Shown here one piece after another: positions 1 to 5,530 of a DNA stretch of 5,530 nt. The DNA is from an uncultured Clostridia bacterium. Its GTDB lineage: Bacteria > Bacillota_A > Clostridia > Christensenellales > Aristaeellaceae. Each line of letters begins with the position of its first letter. Position 1 is the first letter of the stretch. The stretch is from contig CAMOGC010000113.1 of NCBI GenBank assembly GCA_946613955.1, positions 1-5,530 of the forward strand, written 5' to 3'. Both the position numbers and the translations under genes were made by a program. The notes beneath the pieces were generated by a model. That model worked only from the letters and a program-made list of their open reading frames with translations, had not been told where the DNA came from and did not search any database.

Positions 1-1779
1 CCCGCCCCCGCCCACCGGGGCGCCGTCGGCATCGGCGCGGGGGGGTATCTGGCCTATGACGCCCTCCTGGCGGATCAGCCCCTGATCAGCGCGGCCGCCA
101 GCGTCCGGGGCTGGTTCGGCGGGGAAAACCATCCCTGGCAGCCCGAAGGGGAAGCCCTGGAGCGGCGCATGAGAAGCCTGCGGGAGGGAAACCGCGCCTT
201 CTTCGACGGGGTCTATACCTATCTGGACGCCCCCGTGGACGATGCCTGGACGGATCTGCCCGGATCCACGGACGACCTGGGCTCCATGATGATCCTCTGG
301 CAGACCGGCCGGGCGAATCATGAGTTTACCGTCCGCCCCGGGGAATGGACGGACGGTTTCCTGATGGAATCCTGCCGCAGGGTGCTGGATCGCTTCGGCG
401 CCTGGATGGGCGAGGAGGCGGTCCCGGAGGAAAAGACCCCGGCGGTTGCCGTTCCCTCCGCCGACAGCGCCCCGGTTCTGGAAGGGGACCGGCAGATTCT
501 TCCCCTGGACGGGGCCTGGTTCTTCCGCTATACCGGCGCGAGGGAAAGCCTGGACGCCGCCGCCCTGAAGCCGGAGGACTTTTCCTCCTGGGATCAGGTA
601 GCGCCCGGGGTCGGCAACTGGACAAAGGGCTACGGCAATATCAGCGAGGAAAACGTGACCTCCGGATACGGTCCGGATTACTTTGACTTCTTCATCATCG
701 GCAACGGCTATTACGCCCGGACCTTTACCCTGCCCGCGGGCTTTGAAACCGAAGGCGCGGTGCTGTCCATGGGCTGCGTCGACGACCGCTGCCAGCTCTT
801 CCTGAACGGAACCCTGGTGGGCTCCACGGGCTTTACCGAGGCGGGAGCGCCCAACGGGGAAAGCACCTGGGCCCAGTACAGCGCCTTTGAGGTCCCCGCG
901 GGCCTCCTGCGGGAGGGGGGAAACACCCTGGTGCTCCGGGCCTGGAACGACACGCCCTACGGCGCCGGCGGCTGGTATGAGGGGCCCGTCGGGCTTTACA
1001 GCAGGGCGGCCTTCGAGGCTCTGATGGCGGAGCGGAACAATCCCCGCTTCTTCGAAACCACCTTCCCCTCCGCCCTCGTTTCTCCCAGGGCCGGGGAAAG
1101 CGTGGAGCAGCCCTGTCTGATCTATCTGCCGGAGGGCTATGAGGAATCAGCGGAGCGGTATCCCGTGGTATATCTCCTCCATCAGTTCAACTCCGACCAC
1201 ACCTCCTACCGCACCGATCATGTGGACGCCCTGCTGGACGAGGGCATCGCCCAGGGGCTGTTTGGTAAAATGATCGTCGTCATTCCCAATTCCTCGGAGG
1301 AAAGCTGGTGGACCGGGAAATGGGAGCGGATGGTAACCGAGGAGCTGATCCCCTGGGTGGACAGCCATTACCGGACCATTCCCCGGGCGGACAGCCGCCT
1401 GACCGCGGGATGCTCCATGGGCGGACAGGGCGCCTTCGGCATCGGCCTGCGGCATCCGGAGCTCTTCTCCGGCGCGGTTTCCTTCTTCGGCGCCTTCAGC
1501 TATGGCGGCGCCGCCAATCCCAACGCGGTCGTTCTGGAGCGCACGCCTGAGGAGCTGAGCCGCTTCTCTCTCTATTTTATCTGCGGCAATCAGGACAGCT
1601 ACGGCTTCGGCGTCCCCGCCATCCAGCTGCATCAGAAGCTGCTGAAGCTGGGCGTCCCCCATCGGTTCTTTATCGAGAACGGCGGCCACGACAGCGCCTT
1701 CTACCTCCCCTTCTTCCAGGATGCCTTCGCCTATATGTGGGATCATATGGGCCTGAAGGTGGAACCGGCGGCTGAGTAA
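1..1779 (+). CDS. Multidomain carbohydrate esterase (5' partial): degenerate esterase domain, GH2-like sugar-binding module, active esterase domain
   Basis: The frame is open from base 1, so the N-terminus lies outside the window; the Met codon at 169 is internal because homologous sequence continues upstream of it. Residues are counted from base 1 (592 visible). Residues 1-136 resemble the C-terminal half of an esterase-D-like alpha/beta hydrolase but lack catalytic residues: GIGAGG at 10-15 in place of GxSxGG, and Trp116 where His is expected. After a Pro/Ala/Glu-rich linker (about 137-163), residues 164-335 form a jelly-roll module like the N-terminal domain of GH2 enzymes (LDGAWFFR start, VDDRC and LNG near 260-270, W315-N-D). 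Residues 346-590 are a full esterase: GCSMGG with Ser472, Asp532 in GNQD, His563 in GGHD. The oxyanion-hole segment is HQF (394-396) rather than the usual HG. By family it should hydrolyse acyl esters, perhaps acetyl or feruloyl groups on plant polysaccharide; substrate and secretion cannot be read here. It converges on thrS. Confidence 0.85.
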   Translation, partial: PAPAHRGAVGIGAGGYLAYDALLADQPLISAAASVRGWFGGENHPWQPEGEALERRMRSLREGNRAFFDGVYTYLDAPVDDAWTDLPGSTDDLGSMMILWQTGRANHEFTVRPGEWTDGFLMESCRRVLDRFGAWMGEEAVPEEKTPAVAVPSADSAPVLEGDRQILPLDGAWFFRYTGARESLDAAALKPEDFSSWDQVAPGVGNWTKGYGNISEENVTSGYGPDYFDFFIIGNGYYARTFTLPAGFETEGAVLSMGCVDDRCQLFLNGTLVGSTGFTEAGAPNGESTWAQYSAFEVPAGLLREGGNTLVLRAWNDTPYGAGGWYEGPVGLYSRAAFEALMAERNNPRFFETTFPSALVSPRAGESVEQPCLIYLPEGYEESAERYPVVYLLHQFNSDHTSYRTDHVDALLDEGIAQGLFGKMIVVIPNSSEESWWTGKWERMVTEELIPWVDSHYRTIPRADSRLTAGCSMGGQGAFGIGLRHPELFSGAVSFFGAFSYGGAANPNAVVLERTPEELSRFSLYFICGNQDSYGFGVPAIQLHQKLLKLGVPHRFFIENGGHDSAFYLPFFQDAFAYMWDHMGLKVEPAAE

Positions 1780-1785
1780 TCCCCG

Positions 1786-1820
1786 AAAAAAACGCGCCCG
1801 GAGCTTTTCGCTCCGGGCGC
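1786..1820 (-). terminator. Intrinsic terminator of thrS, between convergent genes
   Basis: A perfect 11-bp inverted repeat (1794-1804 with 1810-1820, GCGCCCGGAGC) closes a 5-base loop. On the - strand the stem is followed, after one base, by seven T residues (A7 at 1786-1792 on the + strand), the classic form of a Rho-independent terminator, about 75 bases past the thrS stop. Read on the + strand it starts 14 bases after the esterase stop, but only TTCCGTTGT follows the stem, so it should work less well in that direction, though it may serve both genes. Confidence 0.88.
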
Positions 1821-1821
1821 T

Positions 1822-1839
1822 TCCGTTGTATCCGTTGTA
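1822..1839. repeat. Short tandem repeat, 9 bp x 2
   Basis: TCCGTTGTA occurs twice head to tail directly beside the terminator stem, in the noncoding gap between the convergent genes. No function is evident; it looks like a small slippage or duplication product. The rest of the gap to base 1894 holds only a weak GC hairpin (1868-1872 with 1879-1883) with no T run. Confidence 0.6.
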
Positions 1840-1894
1840 TCCTTTGCCGGTTCAGCGCAGCCCTCCCCCGGCCGCATCGCCGGAAGCCCGCCGC

Positions 1895-3787
1895 TTATCC
1901 CTCGATCGAAAGATCCTTCGTGTGCTCCGCGTTCAGCTTTTTGCAGATTTCCACGAACTTGTCCAGGGGCAGGCCGTGCAGCTGCTGCTTCTGGCCGCGG
2001 ATCGTGACCGAGACGGTTCTTTCCTCGACTTCCTTGTCCCCGACGACGACGATGAAGGGATCCTTCAGGGTCTTGTAGGCCTTGATCTTCTCGTTCATGT
2101 TCTTGTCGGCGTAGTCGGCCTCCACGCGGATTCCGGCGTCGTCCAGGGCGTCGGCCACTTCCTTCGCGTAGTCGTTGTGGCTGGTCCGGATCGGCACCAC
2201 CGCCACCTGATAGGGGGAGAGCCAGAAGGGGAACGCGCCCTTGAAGTGCTCGATGATGATGCCGATAAACCGCTCCAGGGAGCCGTAGATTGCCCGGTGA
2301 ATGACCACTGGCATCTCCGTTCCGCCCTCCTTCGTCTGGTAGGTCAGACCGAAGTTATGGGGCAGCTGGAAGTCCAGCTGAACCGTGCCGCACTGCCATT
2401 CCCGGCCCAGGGCGTCCTTGATCTGCAGGTCGATCTTCGGGCCGTAGAAGGCGCCGTCCCCCTCGTTGATTTCGTATCCGCCCTCGCCGTATTTCTTGTC
2501 GAGGATCCGCTTCAGCGAGGCTTCCGCGTGATTCCAGACCTCGATGTCCCCCATGAAATCCTCCGGCCGGGTGGACAGCTCCGCCCGATAGGTCAGGCCG
2601 AAGGTTCCGTAGATCTCGTCCGCGATGGAGATGATGTCGGCGATCTCGTCCTCGATCTGGCTTTCCATGACGAAGGTATGATCGTCGTCCTGCCGGAATT
2701 CCTGAACCCGGAACAGGCCGTTCATCTGGCCGGATTTTTCCTTCCGGTGCAGCACGTCGTATTCGCTGTAGCGGATGGGCAGCTCCTTATAGGAATGCAC
2801 CGTCCGCCGGTAGGTCATCATGGCGTTGGGGCAGTTCATGGGTTTGGCGCCCATGGTGTCGTCCAGCTCCCGGTTGAACACGGCGCTCCCCTTGGGCAGC
2901 TTTACCGTAGCGGTCTCGCTCAGCCCCTCCTGCAGGTTGTCCAGCACGCCGGGAATCTCGGCGTCCGCCTCCAGCCATCCGGAAATCCCGGGCACCATGA
3001 ACATATTGTTCATGTAGTGGGCCCAGTGTCCGCTGATGAGCCAGAGTTTCTTCTTGTTGATCAGCGGGGCGGAAATCTCGGTATATCCGTGCTTATGCTG
3101 GATCTGGCGGGAATAGGCCAGCAGCGCCTGATACATCTTCCATCCCCGGGGCAGCCAGTAGGGCATGCCGGGGGCGGTTTCGTCGAACATGAACAGATCA
3201 AGCTGCGGGCCGATCTTCTTGTGATCCCGCTCCATGGCTTCCTTCACCAGCGCCAGATGCTCCTTCAGGGCCTTCTGGTCCTGGAAGGCGTAGAGATAAA
3301 TCCGCTGCAGCTGATCCCTGTGCTCGTCTCCCCGCCAGTAGGATCCGGAAACCGAGCGGATCTGGAAGGCGGCGTTCATCAGCTCCTGGGAGTTGTCGAT
3401 ATGCGGGCCGCGGCACAGGTCGATATAATCGTCCCCCGTCCAGTAAACCGTCAGCGTCTCGTCGGCGGGAATATCATGGATTTCCTCGGTTTTGAACTTC
3501 TGATCCTTAAAGAGCTCCAGCGCCTCCTCCCGGGAAACCTCCTTCCGGGTCCAGGGCTCCCGGCGTTTGATGATCTCCCGCATCTTGTCCTCGATCGTTC
3601 CGAAATCCTCCTGCGTCAGGTTTCTGGGCAGCAGAAAGTCGTAATAGCATCCGTCGGCAATCTGGGGCCCGATGGCATACTGGACATTTTCCCGGCCGAA
3701 GATTTCGATCACGGCCTTGGCCAGAATGTGGGCCAGGCTGTGGCGGTAGACGCTGGCGTAAAACTCCCGGTACTCTTCCTTGTTCAT
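1895..3787 (-). CDS. thrS: Threonine--tRNA ligase lacking the TGS domain
   Basis: Class II synthetase that charges tRNA-Thr with threonine in the cytoplasm; 630 residues from the chosen ATG. The editing domain (about 1-165) keeps HxxxH (H16, H20) and the CRGPH motif (C125, H129) that remove mischarged serine. The catalytic core (about 190-520) has motif 2 Arg348 (LHRKEKSG), the zinc ligands Cys319 (PMNCP), His370 (DDDHTF) and His497 (VIHRA), and motif 3 Arg506 (GSLERFIG). The C-terminal anticodon-binding domain (about 524-625) ends in VGDKEVEERTV and beyond. Two departures from E. coli ThrRS: there is no N-terminal TGS domain (about 55 residues missing before HxxxH), and about 40 extra residues (roughly 264-314) precede Cys319. 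The ATG at 3785-3787 is preferred because AAAGGA lies 9 bases upstream; an in-frame TTG at 3791-3793 is only 3 bases from it. Controlled by the T-box leader upstream; single-gene unit closed by the 1786-1820 terminator. Confidence 0.96.
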   Translation of the reverse strand: MNKEEYREFYASVYRHSLAHILAKAVIEIFGRENVQYAIGPQIADGCYYDFLLPRNLTQEDFGTIEDKMREIIKRREPWTRKEVSREEALELFKDQKFKTEEIHDIPADETLTVYWTGDDYIDLCRGPHIDNSQELMNAAFQIRSVSGSYWRGDEHRDQLQRIYLYAFQDQKALKEHLALVKEAMERDHKKIGPQLDLFMFDETAPGMPYWLPRGWKMYQALLAYSRQIQHKHGYTEISAPLINKKKLWLISGHWAHYMNNMFMVPGISGWLEADAEIPGVLDNLQEGLSETATVKLPKGSAVFNRELDDTMGAKPMNCPNAMMTYRRTVHSYKELPIRYSEYDVLHRKEKSGQMNGLFRVQEFRQDDDHTFVMESQIEDEIADIISIADEIYGTFGLTYRAELSTRPEDFMGDIEVWNHAEASLKRILDKKYGEGGYEINEGDGAFYGPKIDLQIKDALGREWQCGTVQLDFQLPHNFGLTYQTKEGGTEMPVVIHRAIYGSLERFIGIIIEHFKGAFPFWLSPYQVAVVPIRTSHNDYAKEVADALDDAGIRVEADYADKNMNEKIKAYKTLKDPFIVVVGDKEVEERTVSVTIRGQKQQLHGLPLDKFVEICKKLNAEHTKDLSIEG

Positions 3788-3796
3788 GGTCAACCA

Positions 3797-3802
3797 TCCT
3801 TT
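3797..3802 (-). promoter_or_regulatory. Ribosome binding site of thrS
   Basis: AAAGGA read on the - strand, with 9 bases to the ATG at 3785-3787. This spacing selects that ATG over the TTG two codons upstream. An out-of-frame ATG at 3795-3797 overlaps the site. Confidence 0.7.
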
Positions 3803-3808
3803 CTTTCC

Positions 3809-3835
3809 GCAGGGGGATCAAAAAACGCCCCCTGC
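3809..3835 (-). promoter_or_regulatory. Alternative hairpin reusing the T-box terminator 3' arm
   Basis: On the - strand GCAGGGGG (3828-3835), part of the terminator's 3' arm, is perfectly complementary to CCCCCTGC (3809-3816) just beyond the T run, with an 11-base loop containing the Ts. It could form only in transcripts that read through, and sits immediately 5' of the thrS ribosome binding site. A role in holding the read-through state or protecting the mRNA is inference; the complementarity is seen directly. Confidence 0.5.
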
Positions 3836-3856
3836 ACACGCGTTGTGCAAGGGACG
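3820..3856 (-). terminator. T-box leader terminator (attenuator) of thrS
   Basis: A 13-bp stem on the - strand (3844-3856 with 3826-3838, two G-U pairs) with a 5-base loop, followed directly by six T residues (3820-3825). Its 5' arm includes CCCTT (3849-3853), which is also the 3' arm of the antiterminator, so the two structures exclude each other: uncharged tRNA-Thr should favour the antiterminator and charged tRNA should allow termination. Confidence 0.92.
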
Positions 3857-4053
3857 CGGATTTCGCGCGGTTCCACCCTTTTTCCCCTCCCCCGCGGGGA
3901 AGGAGCTTCTCATTTCTGGCGATAACGGCGCCGGCCGGGCCTGTTCGCAGGCCTCTCGGAGGGGGTACCCGCCCGATTTCCCGGCAGGGCGCTTTCACCG
4001 TATGCGCCCCTCTCTGCGCCGATCCGTCGGAGGCATGTCCTCGTCAGCGATGT
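3820..4053 (-). ncRNA. T-box riboswitch (tRNA-Thr sensing leader of thrS)
   Basis: All main parts of a T-box are visible on the - strand. Stem I has an AGAGA bulge (4011-4015), a distal helix GGGCGC/GCGCCC (4004-4009 with 3987-3992) with a GGTGAAA loop, and a specifier loop in which GGGTACCC (3963-3970) carries ACC (3964-3966), a threonine codon that fits the gene downstream. It is followed by hairpin II (3938-3953, GGCCTG-CGAA-CAGGCC), the pseudoknot-type segment CCGTTATCGCC...AATGAGA, and stem III (3884-3904, 9 bp). The T-box AGGGTGGAACCGCG is at 3866-3879; its TGGA (3872-3875) would pair with a tRNA ending UCCA, so tRNA-Thr should have U73. AAGGG (3876-3880) pairs with CCCTT (3849-3853) in the antiterminator. 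The 5' end is estimated from the promoter. Confidence 0.95.
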
Positions 4054-4059
4054 AGGCGT

Positions 4060-4088
4060 ATTATAGCCCAAACCCTCTCAAAAGTAAA
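4060..4088 (-). promoter_or_regulatory. Sigma-70-type promoter of thrS
   Basis: On the - strand a perfect TATAAT (4060-4065) is 17 bases from TTTACT (4083-4088, 4 of 6 matches to TTGACA). Transcription would start near the A at 4053, which places the whole T-box leader in the transcript. Confidence 0.82.
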
Positions 4089-4183
4089 GGAAAAAACAGC
4101 CCGAGGGAGGAAAAAGGATTCGCGTTCCGTTTTCCCCGCCGGCCCCCTGCAAAAAAGCACTACCGGAAAGACTGAAAATCGTT

Positions 4184-4189
4184 TATAAT
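4184..4189 (+). promoter_or_regulatory. -10 element of the phosphofructokinase promoter
   Basis: A perfect TATAAT about 100 bases before the start codon, facing away from the thrS promoter. The expected -35 position (about 4161-4166, TACCGG) does not match TTGACA and there is no TGn extension, so either the promoter is weak or needs an activator, or the A-rich stretch at 4151-4156 helps. The 95 bases between the divergent promoters (4089-4183) show no operator or inverted repeat that I can support. Confidence 0.6.
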
Positions 4190-4201
4190 GTCTTCATCGT
4201 T

Positions 4202-4243
4202 CCCCGGGAGCGGATGCGACTTCCCGGGGCGGGGATTCTCCCG
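4202..4243 (+). promoter_or_regulatory. Hairpins in the phosphofructokinase 5' leader
   Basis: CCCCGGGA (4202-4209) pairs perfectly with TCCCGGGG (4222-4229) across a 12-base loop. It is followed at once by a smaller hairpin, CGGGG-ATTC-TCCCG (4230-4243, one G-U pair). Neither has a T run, so they are not terminators. They lie at the very start of the predicted transcript and may stabilise it or act in control; no known riboswitch class is recognised. Confidence 0.45.
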
Positions 4244-4275
4244 ATGTCAAAAAAATCGCCTGGGGCGGACAAAAA

Positions 4276-4281
4276 AAGGAG
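4276..4281 (+). promoter_or_regulatory. Ribosome binding site of the phosphofructokinase gene
   Basis: AAGGAG preceded by an A run, 8 bases before the ATG at 4290. It fixes this start and rules out the in-frame ATG at 4188, which lies inside the promoter -10 region. Confidence 0.85.
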
Positions 4282-4289
4282 TGTGCAAA

Positions 4290-5510
4290 ATGGGGCGCAA
4301 CGCGATCGTAGGCCAGAGCGGAGGACCCACCTCCGTCATTAACGCCAGCCTGGCGGGCGTGGTGGAAGCCTGCCTTTCCCGCAAGGCCGGAAAGGTATAC
4401 GGCATGGAGCATGGGGTGGAAGGCCTGCTTGCCGGCAAGGTGGTGGACCTGGGGGACAAGCTGCGTTCTTCCCTGGAAATCGAGTTTCTGAAGCGGACGC
4501 CCTCCTCCTATCTGGGCAGCTGCCGCTACAAGCTGCCCGCCGCCAAGGATGACCCGGCAGTATACGAAAAGCTCTTCGACCTGCTGAAAAAGCTGGACAT
4601 CGGCTATTTCTTCTATATCGGCGGAAACGACAGCATGGACACCATCGGGAAGCTGGCCGCCTACGGAAAGGAAGTCGGCAGCGACATCCGCTTCATGGGC
4701 GTGCCCAAAACCATCGACAACGACCTGGCCCATACGGATCATACCCCCGGATACGGCTCCGCCGCCAAATACATCGGCGTCGTCATGAAGGAGCTCATCC
4801 GGGACGCCACCGTCTACGGAAGCAAATACGTGACCATCGTGGAAATCATGGGCCGCAACGCAGGCTGGCTCACGGCCGCCGCCGCCCTCGCCCGGGGGGA
4901 TGACTGCGTCGGCGTGGACATGATCTGCCTGCCGGAGGTGCCCTTCAATGTGGACCGCTTTCTTGAAAAGGTGGAGGCCATGCAGAAGCAGCGCTATTCC
5001 GTCGTCATCGCCGTCAGCGAGGGCGTAAAGCTGGAGGACGGGCGCTATGTCTGCGAGCTGTCCAACGACGCGCGCTTCGTGGACGCCTTCGGCCATAAAA
5101 ACCTGACGGGGACCGCCCGCTACCTGAGCAATCAGGTGGCCCGGCATCTGGATACCAAAACCCGCTCCGTCGAGCTGTCCACCCTGCAGCGCTGCGCCGG
5201 GCATATGACCAGCCGGACGGATATTACCGAGGCCTACCAGGTCGGCGGCGCCGCGGTCAAGGCCGCCTTCGAGGGGCATACCGGCGAGATGGTTTCCCTG
5301 AAGCGCCTCTCCGACGAGCCCTACCAGGTGACGACCGAGCTGGTTGACATCGCCCTGGTGGCCAATATCGAAAAGAAGGTGCCCCTGGAGTGGGTCAACG
5401 AAAACCATACCGATATGCTGGAGCCCTTCCTGCGCTATGCCCGCCCGCTGATCCAGGCGGAGCTGACGCCCATGTTCATCTCCGGCCTGCCCCGGCATAT
5501 CGTTATCTGA
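4290..5510 (+). CDS. pfp: 6-phosphofructokinase, probably pyrophosphate-dependent
   Basis: Phosphorylates fructose 6-phosphate to fructose 1,6-bisphosphate in glycolysis; with PPi as donor the step is reversible. 406 residues, a usual length for the single-domain PfkA-family group between short bacterial ATP enzymes and long plant-type PPi enzymes. Visible motifs: GQSGGPTSVIN at 8-18 (phosphate-binding loop), GSCR with Arg79, GGNDSMDT at 111-118, PKTIDND at 139-145 with catalytic Asp143, MGRNAGW at 187-193, and PEVPF at 215-219. At the position of Gly104 in E. coli PfkA there is Asp114, and at that of Gly124 there is Lys140; this Asp plus Lys pair is the established mark of PPi use. The first residue of the usual GGDD is Asn113 here. 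The start is set by AAGGAG 8 bases upstream. It is divergent from thrS with its own promoter and structured leader; only 20 bases follow the stop, so a downstream partner cannot be seen. Confidence 0.93.
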   Translation: MGRNAIVGQSGGPTSVINASLAGVVEACLSRKAGKVYGMEHGVEGLLAGKVVDLGDKLRSSLEIEFLKRTPSSYLGSCRYKLPAAKDDPAVYEKLFDLLKKLDIGYFFYIGGNDSMDTIGKLAAYGKEVGSDIRFMGVPKTIDNDLAHTDHTPGYGSAAKYIGVVMKELIRDATVYGSKYVTIVEIMGRNAGWLTAAAALARGDDCVGVDMICLPEVPFNVDRFLEKVEAMQKQRYSVVIAVSEGVKLEDGRYVCELSNDARFVDAFGHKNLTGTARYLSNQVARHLDTKTRSVELSTLQRCAGHMTSRTDITEAYQVGGAAVKAAFEGHTGEMVSLKRLSDEPYQVTTELVDIALVANIEKKVPLEWVNENHTDMLEPFLRYARPLIQAELTPMFISGLPRHIVI

Positions 5511-5530
5511 TTCCGTTCCCGTTCCCCGGC

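Noticed and set aside
169..171. ATG at 169 as the true start of the esterase gene
   Set aside because: The frame is open to base 1 and the upstream 56 codons continue the esterase-like domain (GIGAGGYLAY). No Shine-Dalgarno sequence precedes 169.
345..953. Several short open frames on both strands inside the esterase gene
   Set aside because: Arg/Pro/Gly-rich out-of-frame translations of GC-rich coding DNA with no start signals.
1826..3925. 699-codon + strand open frame opposite thrS
   Set aside because: It is the antisense shadow of thrS, whose protein has all expected ThrRS motifs. GC-rich codon use without TTA/CTA/TCA leaves the opposite strand open. No ribosome binding site or family resemblance is seen.
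4172..4189. Possible CcpA cre or Rex operator (TGAAAATCGTTTATA) over the pfp -10 region
   Set aside because: The spacing does not fit the cre consensus and only AAA/TTT is symmetrical, so it cannot be told from chance.
4188..4289. N-terminal extension of the phosphofructokinase from the ATG at 4188
   Set aside because: That ATG lies in the promoter -10 region and would be upstream of the predicted transcript. The family N-terminus (NAIVGQSGG) begins at the 4290 start, which has an ideal AAGGAG.
4194..5498. 434-codon - strand open frame opposite the phosphofructokinase gene
   Set aside because: Antisense shadow of a clearly recognised enzyme, with low-complexity His/Gly/Asp-rich composition typical of such shadows and no start signals.

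Overview
The window is an ordinary chromosomal stretch from a GC-rich bacterium, most likely Bacillota of the class Clostridia (gut or rumen type). This is inferred from three things: a tRNA-sensing T-box leader in front of thrS, strong AGGAG-type ribosome binding sites, and a pyrophosphate-type phosphofructokinase. The genus cannot be read from the sequence. There is no mobile element, CRISPR array, tRNA or rRNA, and no sign of recent transfer.

Layout. Bases 1-1779 (+) hold the 3' part of a long multidomain gene whose frame is open to the left edge. It encodes the end of a degenerate esterase-like domain, a GH2-type jelly-roll sugar-binding module, and a complete alpha/beta-hydrolase esterase with an intact Ser-Asp-His set. 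Bases 1786-1820 form a hairpin terminator between this gene and the convergent thrS. Bases 1895-3787 (-) encode threonyl-tRNA synthetase, complete in editing, catalytic and anticodon-binding domains but without the usual N-terminal TGS domain, and with about 40 extra residues just before the zinc-ligand cysteine. Bases 3788-4289 are a divergent control region. On the - strand it carries a thrS promoter and a full T-box riboswitch (threonine specifier ACC, T-box sequence, terminator). On the + strand it carries a -10 box and a structured leader. Bases 4290-5510 (+) encode a 406-residue 6-phosphofructokinase whose active-site residues indicate pyrophosphate as phosphoryl donor.

The three genes look like separate transcription units: a secreted or cytoplasmic carbohydrate esterase, a tRNA charging enzyme controlled by its own tRNA, and a glycolytic enzyme. 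I see no pathway joining them. The points most worth a second look are the tandem active/inactive esterase architecture, the unusual ThrRS domain make-up, and a second hairpin just past the T-box terminator that would reuse the terminator's 3' arm. I did not find a convincing wholly new system.
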